A DNA stretch of 64,000 nt, taken from assembly GCA_036732755.1 (NCBI GenBank), contig DAINBU010000001.1:109378-173377 (forward strand). Direction: 5' to 3'. Positions 58,453 to 64,000 of this stretch are shown in pieces (position 1 is the first letter of the stretch; each line of letters starts with the position of its first letter). Position numbers and translations under genes: made by a program. The DNA is from DASRRB01 sp036732755 (GTDB lineage Bacteria; Planctomycetota; B15-G4; SIAN01). A model generated the notes under the pieces. It was not told the origin of the DNA and ran no database searches. It saw only the letters and a list, made by a program, of their open reading frames with translations.

Positions 58453-58976
58453 TCGCGCTGAAGATCGCCGGCCTCGTCGTCGTCGCGCTGCTCGGGTACG
58501 TCGCCGTCGCCGGATCCGTGGTCGCGCGCGGCCACGTGGCGGCGGTGCGCATCGCGCTGAAGCGGCCGCCCGCCGAGGTCTTCGCCGCGCTCGCCGACCC
58601 CGTCGCGCAGACGCAGTGGCGCGCCGACCTGAAGTCGGTCGAGCTGCTCCCGCCGCAGGACGGCAGGACGGTCTACCGCGAGACGACTCGGTCGGGGCCG
58701 GTGCGCTACGTCGTCGACGAGTCGGTCGCCGGAAAGCGTCGCGTCACGCGCATCCTCGACGAGGACCTCGGCTACCGCGGCCGCTGGGTCTTCGACCTCG
58801 AGCCCGACGGCGCGGGCACGCGCCTCACGATCACGGAGGAAGGCGAGGTGACGAGCTGGATGTTCCGCGCGCTCTCGCCTTTCTTCTCGAAGACCGCGAC
58901 GATCGAGAGCTACCTGAAGGCGCTCGCCGCGAAGTTCGGCGAGACGGCGCAGCCCGAAGTCGTCCGCCGCGCGTAG
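58449..58976 (+). CDS. SRPBCC (START-like) family membrane-anchored protein
   Basis: A 175-residue protein. One N-terminal TM helix (KIAGLVVVALLGYVAVAGSV) precedes a polyketide cyclase/START-like domain: IALKRPPAEVFAALADPVAQ, TQWRADLKSVELLPPQDGRT, VDESVAGKRRVTRILDEDLG, GAGTRLTITEEGEVTSWMFR. The family binds hydrophobic ligands in a helix-grip cavity. The start overlaps the MarR stop, so the two form an operon in which the regulator may control this gene. It ends in TAG and abuts the convergent protease gene 4 nt away. Confidence 0.9.
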   Translation: MIALKIAGLVVVALLGYVAVAGSVVARGHVAAVRIALKRPPAEVFAALADPVAQTQWRADLKSVELLPPQDGRTVYRETTRSGPVRYVVDESVAGKRRVTRILDEDLGYRGRWVFDLEPDGAGTRLTITEEGEVTSWMFRALSPFFSKTATIESYLKALAAKFGETAQPEVVRRA

Positions 58977-58980
58977 GCCC

Positions 58981-60048
58981 TTACTTTGAAGGCGGAACCG
59001 GGGCGTCCTTCGCGGGGGGCGGCGCGATCGGATCGATCAGCGCGAGGACGTCGCGCGCGACGGTCGCGATCCGCAGCGTCATCTGGTGGTTCGTCGCGCT
59101 CGGCTCGACGTCGTCACAGAAGACCGCCTCGGTCGCCGACGCGTGACCCACCACGTTGCCGCACTCGTCGAGCACGGGCGAGCCGCTCTACCCCGCCGCA
59201 AACTCGGCGGTGATCTCCATCACCACGACGGGCAGTGCGTCGGCCGACTTCCCGTCCGGGCCCGTCGCACCTTTCGCCGGTGCTGGCGACGGCGCCGCGC
59301 CGGGCTTCGCGGGCGCCTTCCCGTCGCCGTCCGCCGGTGCCACGTCGTCCTTCGCGTCGGGCTCGTCTTGGGACTCGGTGGTGAAGCGCGCGATCTCGCC
59401 CTCGGAGAAGAAGCCGAAGTGGTGCTGCGGGTGGCCGTAGCAGAAGACCGTCTCCCCCGGCCGCGAGTCGGTGCGCAGCGCCAGCGGCACGAGCCCCTTC
59501 GCTTCGACGCGCAGGATGCAGACGTCGGTGCGCAGGTCGGCGGCGAGCACCTCGATCACCGGGTGGACGACGCCGTCGGGATCGGCGGCCACCGCGAACT
59601 CGTCCTTCGATCCGGGCTCGGGCGCGACCACGTGCGCACAGGTCGCGATCGCGCCATCGGCCGAGATCGCGTAGCCGGTCGCGCCGCTGAAGTGCCACTC
59701 CGCGCACGAGTCGCAGTGGAAGACGACGCCGACGATCCAGGTCGAGCGGTGCGCCGCGACGCAGACCTGCGGCGGCGTGAGCTTCTCGCGCGCGGGCGGC
59801 GCGAGCGCGAGCCGGCACTTCGACCGCTCGCCGCGCTGCTTCGCGAGCGTCGCCACCGCGACCAGCCGGTGCTGTTCGTGCAGCTTGACCGACTGCTCGG
59901 TGAGCGAGGCGAGGAGCTTGTCGTCGTCGAAGACCGGGACGTCGGCCGCCTGCGCCCGCAGCGGCCGGGCCGCGGCGAAGGCAGCGAGGACGCAAAACGA
60001 GACGACGCGCGCCGCCCGGAATCCGGGCGCGGAAACGCTGCCCAGCAT
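58981..60048 (-). pseudogene. Trypsin-like serine protease interrupted by an amber codon next to the catalytic serine
   Basis: The frame from the ATG at 60048 (GGAGGTCGCG just upstream, then a signal peptide) runs 286 codons to TAG at 59190-59188 and continues in the same frame for 68 codons to TAA at 58981. The first part contains the catalytic His139 (GAIATCAHVV) and Asp175 (LRTDVCILRV). The continuation begins SGSPVLDECGNVVGHAS, the protease serine loop, so the amber replaces the residue before Ser288 in the GxSG motif, most simply a Tyr codon changed at one base. A Pro/Ala/Lys-rich insertion lies between about residues 220 and 270. Other genes here end in TAG, so general recoding is unlikely. 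A recent point mutation or a sequencing error is the likely cause. Confidence 0.82.
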
Positions 60049-60059
60049 CGCGACCTCCG

Positions 60060-61097
60060 TCAGGCCGGCGTGCCCGCCTCCGGCGTGCGCAGCGCCTCCC
60101 ACTCTTCGAGGGTGCGCGGCCAGTCGTCCTTCAGCAGCTGCGACAGGGCGCGATCGGCCAGCACCTTGCCCTCGGTCTGGCAGCGCGCGCAGTAGTTCGA
60201 CTCGTTCTCGGCGTGCACGATGCGCTGCACCGGGCTCTTGCAGACGGGGCACGGCTCGCCGAAGCGGCCGTGCACCGCCATCCCGGGTCGGAACGCCGTC
60301 ACCTTCTCCGGGAAGCGCGGGCCGGTCTCCTCGCGCAGGCGCGCGATCCACTCGGAGAGGACCGACAGCGTCGCCTCGTGCAGGCGCGCGACCTCCTCGT
60401 CGGTGAGCTTCGTCGTCCACTTGAACGGCGACAACCGGGCGCGATGGAGGATCTCGTCCGAATAGGAGTTGCCGATGCCGCTGAAGGCATGCGGATTCGT
60501 GAGCGCGCGCTTGACCGTGTGCTGCTCGCGCAGGAGCACGGTGCGGAACGACTGGAGGTCGACGTCGAGCACCTCGAGTCCGCCCGGATCGTGCTCACGC
60601 AGCGCCGGCTCACCGCGCACGACGTGCAGCGCGGCGCGCTTGTGCGTGCCGGCCTCGGAGAGGATCAAGGTGCCGGCTTCGAATTCGAAGTTGGCGAGGC
60701 CGATCTTGCCGCCCGGCCGGGTCATCAGGCGCGGCGCGGCGACGACCTTCAGGTTCCCCTTCGCCTTCGACTTCGCGCCAGCCTTCGCCCGCAACTTCAT
60801 CGCGACTGCCGTCTGACGGCTGTGGCCGTTGGTGGCCGTGTCGGCCGCCGTCTCCCAGCGCAGGCGGCCCGCGATCATCAGGTGGAGGATGAGGTAGAGC
60901 TCGTTCTCGAGCACGAAGACGATGCGCTTGCCCATGCGCTTGAGGCCGATGCACCGCTTGCCCTGGACGGCGGTGATGGGCGGGTCGACGCTGCGGAGCA
61001 GGAAGGGCGTGAACAGGCGGACGCGTTCGAGCCGACGCCCGACGACACGGGGCGCAAGCGCGTGGAGGTAGAGGAGGATGTCCGGGAGTTCGGGCAT
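60060..61097 (-). CDS. Fpg/Nei-family DNA glycosylase with lysine-rich insertion
   Basis: A 345-residue protein. The ATG at 61097 is chosen because the catalytic N-terminus must be Pro after Met removal: MPELPDILLY. The beta-hairpin Lys region is GLKRMGKRIVF, the H2TH signature is NPHAFSGIGNSYSDEILHRA, and the C-terminal zinc finger is CPVC...CARC (CPVCKSPVQRIV to NYCARCQTEG). Around residues 115-133 there is a Lys/Ala-rich insertion (KLRAKAGAKSKAKGNLK) that explains the length above the usual 270-290. The enzyme should excise oxidised bases and nick DNA. It lies 11 nt upstream of the interrupted protease gene. Confidence 0.93.
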   Translation of the reverse strand: MPELPDILLYLHALAPRVVGRRLERVRLFTPFLLRSVDPPITAVQGKRCIGLKRMGKRIVFVLENELYLILHLMIAGRLRWETAADTATNGHSRQTAVAMKLRAKAGAKSKAKGNLKVVAAPRLMTRPGGKIGLANFEFEAGTLILSEAGTHKRAALHVVRGEPALREHDPGGLEVLDVDLQSFRTVLLREQHTVKRALTNPHAFSGIGNSYSDEILHRARLSPFKWTTKLTDEEVARLHEATLSVLSEWIARLREETGPRFPEKVTAFRPGMAVHGRFGEPCPVCKSPVQRIVHAENESNYCARCQTEGKVLADRALSQLLKDDWPRTLEEWEALRTPEAGTPA

Positions 61098-61222
61098 CGA
61101 AACGGCGCGCCAACCTAACGAACGGAAACCGTACGGCAACGAGAGATTCCGCGCCCCCGAGGGACGGCGCGCCGACGGCCCCGGGTCAGATCGGCAGCGA
61201 GCCCCGTTAGGCTGCGCGCTCG

Positions 61223-61840
61223 ATGGCCGAACTCCCCGACGCCGACGAGCTGCACCGGCGCTTCTTCGGCCGCTGGAACCGGCCGGCCGACCGCGAGCGC
61301 CCGGAGCCGCGCGCGCTGCGGCCCGACCTGCTCCAGGTCCCGGGCTTCCGGGAGGTCGCCCCCGAGGAACTGTCGCCGCTGAAGGCGGAGCGCCAGGCCA
61401 GCGTCCTCGAGATGGTCGAGAAGATGGTCGCGGCGGCCCGCGTCGACTGGGCGCCGCTCGTCGCCCCGCACGACGTCCTCTCGCGCGACGGGCTGCTCGC
61501 CCTCGACGCGAGCCTCGACGACGAGCGGCTGCGCGCCCTGCTCGACGCCTCCGATCCCGAGGACCTCGGCAACGACTGGTTCGTCACCGCCTGCGAGCTC
61601 GGCGCGGTGCTCGGCGCGACGCTCGAGGCGGCGCGCACCTCGCTCCACTGGGTGGCCGACTGGCCCTACTGGGAGTCGACCCTCGTCGAGCGGCGCACCG
61701 GCCACGTCGTCGCGCCGTTCCACTGGGCGATCCGCCGCCTGAGCGCCGGCTGCCCGAACACGGGCCTCGTCGAGAAGATCGGCTGGTGCCTCGGCCTCCT
61801 CGACGAGGCGACGCGCGCGGCGAAGGTGGCGCGGCCGTGA
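61223..61840 (+). CDS. Uncharacterised soluble protein
   Basis: A 205-residue protein starting MAELPDADELHRRFFGRWNR. It is rich in acidic and Arg residues, with helical segments (ELSPLKAERQASVLEMVEKM, ARTSLHWVADWPYWESTLVE, LVEKIGWCLGLLDEATRAAK). No signal peptide, TM helix or known motif is seen. Codon use fits its neighbours. The stop overlaps the start of an acetyltransferase gene by 4 nt (GTGA). Confidence 0.72.
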   Translation: MAELPDADELHRRFFGRWNRPADRERPEPRALRPDLLQVPGFREVAPEELSPLKAERQASVLEMVEKMVAAARVDWAPLVAPHDVLSRDGLLALDASLDDERLRALLDASDPEDLGNDWFVTACELGAVLGATLEAARTSLHWVADWPYWESTLVERRTGHVVAPFHWAIRRLSAGCPNTGLVEKIGWCLGLLDEATRAAKVARP

Positions 61841-61958
61841 GCGCGCCGCCGACCTTGCGCACCGCGCGCCTCGTGCTGCGCCCCTTCTCTCCGACCGACG
61901 CTGCCGCGGTCCACCGCGCCGTGGCGCTGCGCGACGTCGCCGCGATGACGGCGTCGAT
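61837..61958 (+). CDS. GNAT acetyltransferase, N-terminal fragment cut by an assembly gap
   Basis: The GTG at 61837 overlaps the previous stop (GTGA). The 40 visible residues, TLRTARLVLRPFSPTDAAAV then HRAVALRDVAAMTAS, are the typical start of a RimJ/RimL-type N-acetyltransferase. The gene is lost in the N run at 61959. The sequence after the gap does not clearly continue it. Confidence 0.75.
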
Positions 61959-61968
61959 NNNNNNNNNN
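61959..61968. other. Assembly gap (10 N)
   Basis: Ten undetermined bases, a scaffolding placeholder. The true distance and linkage across it are unknown. Confidence 0.98.
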
Positions 61969-62029
61969 TCGGTGCTGCCGCCGGCGGACGCCGCGGAGTA
62001 GCCGCAGCCCATCGGGCGAGCAGTCCGAA

Positions 62030-62063
62030 AAGGCCGGCGGCAGCGCCGGCCTTCTTTCGTTTT
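62030..62063 (+). terminator. Rho-independent terminator
   Basis: A 10-bp stem AAGGCCGGCG (62030-62039) with CGCCGGCCTT (62044-62053), loop GCAG, followed by CTTTCGTTTT. It probably ends a gene whose last codons (ending LPPADAAE, stop TAG at 61999-62001) lie just after the first N gap. Confidence 0.85.
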
Positions 62064-62082
62064 GCGTGAGGTTTGTCCTGTC

Positions 62083-62577
62083 ATGTCGGAGGCGACCCGC
62101 TTTCAACCCGAGATCGCAACGCCGCGGCTGCGGCTGCGCCGGATGCGTCCGCGCGACGCGGGGCTGATCGCACTCTATTGCAGCGACCGGCGCGTGGCCT
62201 GGACGACGGCGTCGATCCCGCATCCCTATCCCGACGGCGCCGCGCTCGCCTGGATCGAGGCGCAGCCGGCCGCCTTCGCGCGCGGCGAGTCGGTCCTCTT
62301 CGCGGTGACGGCCGCGGAGAGCGGGCTGGTCGGGGCGGTCGGCCTGCAGATCGAGGCGGCGCACGCGAAGGCGGAGCTCGGGTACTGGATCGCGAAGCCG
62401 CAGTGGGGGCACGGCTACGCGACCGAGGCGGCGCGCGCCGCCGTCGGCTTCGGCTTCGGGACGCTCCGCCTCGAGCGGATCCACGCGCGCGTGATGACCG
62501 CGAACCGCGCGTCGGCGCGCGTCCTCGCGAAGCTCGGCTTCGTGCGCGAAAAAATGCTACGGCGCGATCTCTTCCAC
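62083..62577 (+). CDS. GNAT-family N-acetyltransferase (RimJ/RimL-like), C-terminal end uncertain
   Basis: The ATG at 62083 starts TPRLRLRRMRPRDAGLIALY, then SIPHPYPDGAALAWIEAQPA, then SGLVGAVGLQIEAAHAKAEL and GYWIAKPQWGHGYATEAARA, the acetyl-CoA site, and MTANRASARVLAKLGFVREK, the C-terminal wedge. All GNAT motifs are present through about residue 155. Beyond that the frame stays open into sequence that encodes an aminotransferase fragment on the other strand, so a junction near 62550-62580 is suspected and the true stop is not visible. The preferred end here marks that suspected junction. Confidence 0.8.
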
Positions 62578-62731
62578 CTAAACGCCTTCGTCGACTGCGA
62601 GGAGCGACTCCAGGCGCTCGAGATCCATGCGCCAGCCCGTCGCCGTCTCGCGCAGGGGCCACTCGACCACCTCGCACCCGAGCCCGCGCGCGATCTCCTT
62701 CAGCGACTGATAGCACGGCGTCTGCACCACC
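62578..62731 (-). pseudogene. Class I/II aminotransferase fragment
   Basis: On the minus strand the bases next to the gap encode VVQTPCYQSLKEIARGLGCE, then VVEWPLRETATGWRMDLERL, then ESLLAVDEGV and a TAG. This matches the PLP-dependent aminotransferase segment that follows the GDxVVVQxPxYQ motif. Only about 50 residues are present, bounded by the N gap on one side and the acetyltransferase on the other. The sequence past the gap does not continue the family. It is either a real remnant or an assembly chimera. Confidence 0.7.
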
Positions 62732-62741
62732 NNNNNNNNNN
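62732..62741. other. Assembly gap (10 N)
   Basis: A second 10-N placeholder. The flanking sequences encode unrelated products, so the join is doubtful. Confidence 0.98.
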
Positions 62742-62743
62742 GG

Positions 62744-63412
62744 ATGGTGAGGCGCGTGCCGTCATTGTCGTTGAGGAGAAGCGTCGGATTGAACGGGTCA
62801 CGGGCGCTCTTCGTCGCGGCGCTCGCACTCGTCGTCCTTTCCGGCATCGCGCCGGCCGACCGCACCACCTGGTGGCTCGAGGTGGCGCCGGTGCTCGCCG
62901 GCCTGACCGTGCTGCTCGCGACGCGACAGCGCTTCCCGTGGACGCCGCTCGCGCAGGCGCTGATGTTCGCGCACGCGCTCGTGCTGTGCGTCGGCGGCCA
63001 CTGGACCTACGCCGCGGTGCCCGCCGGCGACTGGCTGCGCGACGCGCTCGGCCTGGCGCGCAACCCCTACGACCGGCTCGGCCACTTCATGCAGGGCTTC
63101 GTGCCGGCGCTGCTCGCGCGCGAGGTGCTGGTGCGCCGGGCGGTGGTGCGGCGCGGCGCGTGGCTCTTCTTCGTCGTCACTTGCTTTGCCCTCGCCCTGT
63201 CCGCCGCCTACGAGCTCTGCGAGTGGCTCGCCGCCGTGACGCTCGGCCAGGACGCCGACGCGTTCCTCGGCACGCAGGGCGACCCGTGGGACACCGAATG
63301 GGACATGCTCTGCGCGCTGGTCGGCGCCGTCGTCGCGCAGCTCGCGCTGGCGCGACCGCACGACCGGCAGCTCACTTCTTCAGGCTCTCCAGCCAGCCCA
63401 CCAGGTCGGTGA
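62744..63412 (+). CDS. YjdF-like (DUF2238) membrane protein, start uncertain
   Basis: Up to 222 residues. The family pattern is clear: TTWWLEVAPVLAGLTVLLAT, ALVLCVGGHWTYAAVPAGDW, NPYDRLGHFMQGFVPALLAR, WLFFVVTCFALALSAAYELC, EWLAAVTLGQDADAFLGTQG, DPWDTEWDMLCALVGAVVAQ. It has five or six TM helices and conserved His/Asp/Glu in the NPYDRLGHF and GDPWDTEWDM segments. The ATG at 62744 lies 2 nt from the N gap and the first 15-20 residues may be foreign; a TTG at 62789 after GAGGAGA is an alternative. The 3' end overlaps the convergent cytochrome gene by about 40 nt. Function unknown. Confidence 0.8.
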   Translation: MVRRVPSLSLRRSVGLNGSRALFVAALALVVLSGIAPADRTTWWLEVAPVLAGLTVLLATRQRFPWTPLAQALMFAHALVLCVGGHWTYAAVPAGDWLRDALGLARNPYDRLGHFMQGFVPALLAREVLVRRAVVRRGAWLFFVVTCFALALSAAYELCEWLAAVTLGQDADAFLGTQGDPWDTEWDMLCALVGAVVAQLALARPHDRQLTSSGSPASPPGR

Positions 63413-64000
63413 ACTGCTCGCAGGTGAGCGACTCGACCAGGCCGGTCGGCATCGACGAGGTCTTGCTGGGCCGGCGCTCGCGGATCTCCGACGTGCGCAC
63501 CTCGTGCTGGACGGCGTTCGCGTCGACGATCGTGACGACGTCGCCCTTCTCTCCCGTGACGAGGCCGCTCAGCACGTCGCCGCCCACGAGGAAGAGGTTC
63601 GTGGCCTGGTAGCCGTCGAGGATGCGGTTCGACGGGTCGAGCAGCGACGTGATCAGCTCGGCGCGCGGGTACTTCGTGCCGACGTCGCGCAGGTCGGGGC
63701 CGTACTTGGGGCCGACGCCGCCGACCGCGTGGCACTTGGAGCAGCCCGGCCCGCGCTCGGCGTAGAAGAGCGCCCGCCCGCGCGCCGGCTCGCCCGGGTG
63801 CACGAGCGCCCACGCGCTCCACCGCTTCGCGTCGAAGCCGACGGGCGGCGCGGCCGGCGCGAGCCCCTCGAAGAGCGGCCCGACCGGCGGCTCCGACGCC
63901 TTCGCGCTGAAGGCCCAGTCGCCGCCCGCCTGCTCCACGCGCAGGACGACGAGGTTCACGCCGGCGGCGAACTCGACCTCGAGCTTGTCCTCATCGGGCG
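63372..64000 (-). CDS. PVC-type c-type cytochrome/heme-binding domain protein, 5' part outside window
   Basis: The minus-strand frame enters from the right edge without a start and ends at 63372, giving about 209 C-terminal residues. It contains the heme c motif CSKCH in GPGCSKCHAVGGVGPKYGPD, then TKYPRAELITSLLDPSNRIL, GYQATNLFLVGGDVLSGLVT and LTCEQFTDLVGWLESLKK. These are the planctomycete/verrucomicrobial heme-binding domains (often on membrane-bound dehydrogenases or alongside DUF1080-like folds). Electron transfer outside the cytoplasm is the expected role. The upstream domains are not visible. Confidence 0.9.
   Translation of the reverse strand, partial: PDEDKLEVEFAAGVNLVVLRVEQAGGDWAFSAKASEPPVGPLFEGLAPAAPPVGFDAKRWSAWALVHPGEPARGRALFYAERGPGCSKCHAVGGVGPKYGPDLRDVGTKYPRAELITSLLDPSNRILDGYQATNLFLVGGDVLSGLVTGEKGDVVTIVDANAVQHEVRTSEIRERRPSKTSSMPTGLVESLTCEQFTDLVGWLESLKK

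Noticed and set aside
58981..60048. Amber recoding (stop codon reassignment) as the explanation for the interrupted protease.
   Set aside because: TAG is the normal terminator of several genes here (for example those ending at 27133, 53024 and 58976), and no downstream recoding element is apparent. A point change or read error is simpler.

Overview
The window is a very GC-rich piece (about 70% G+C by eye) of a bacterial chromosome, most likely an uncultured planctomycete or close PVC-group relative. The evidence is family content, not a marker gene: a tandem DUF1080 lipoprotein, a PVC-style c-type cytochrome at the right edge, three proteins with squalene-cyclase-like alpha/alpha-toroid repeats (one fused to an M56 peptidase and paired with a BlaI repressor), LSm-like lipoproteins, many TPR/HEAT scaffold proteins and a DUF3179 protein. 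Two runs of exactly 10 N (61959-61968, 62732-62741) show that the right end is a scaffolded draft or metagenome assembly.

Layout. 1-5351: DUF1080 lipoprotein (cut by the left edge), a coiled-coil lipoprotein with a toroid protein, a saccharopine-dehydrogenase-family enzyme and a pirin. 5377-18124: a long minus-strand run with a HEAT protein, a propeller-type sensor kinase with its NarL-type regulator, and then toroid, giant TPR, short TPR and zinc-ribbon membrane proteins. 18255-25236: a lipoprotein translationally coupled to a 1798-residue AsmA-like protein. 25567-30593: small membrane proteins, an LSm-like lipoprotein, a DCC thiol-redox protein and two membrane proteins with gluzincin-like HExxH...NPxE motifs.

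30733-43118 is the most interesting block. It is one compact plus-strand operon for a phage-tail-like contractile injection system (CIS): DUF4255/Pvc16 cap, sheath, tube, proline-rich protein, LysM tube-initiation protein, VgrG-like spike, PAAR-like tip, gp25, baseplate J and tail protein I. It ends with three membrane proteins, the first carrying PASTA repeats. The baseplate J protein has a C-terminal BNR (Asp-box) propeller. I see no AAA+ ATPase, conventional tape measure, tail fibre or obvious toxin. I infer a membrane-tethered CIS with an unusual baseplate.

43146-52940: two small lipoproteins, two adjacent PilT-type ATPases, a DUF3179 protein, a BlaI/M56-toroid pair with a probable BlaI operator, an M28 peptidase and a DUF1579 protein. 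53024-61097: a membrane protein, a TolB-propeller amidohydrolase, an MBL-fold hydrolase, a 164-bp foldback MITE with a TAA duplication, a MarR/SRPBCC pair, a trypsin-like protease interrupted by an amber codon beside its catalytic serine, and an Fpg-family glycosylase. 61223-64000 is fragmentary: two acetyltransferase pieces, an antisense aminotransferase fragment, a YjdF-like membrane protein and the end of a cytochrome. No rRNA, tRNA or CRISPR array was recognised.
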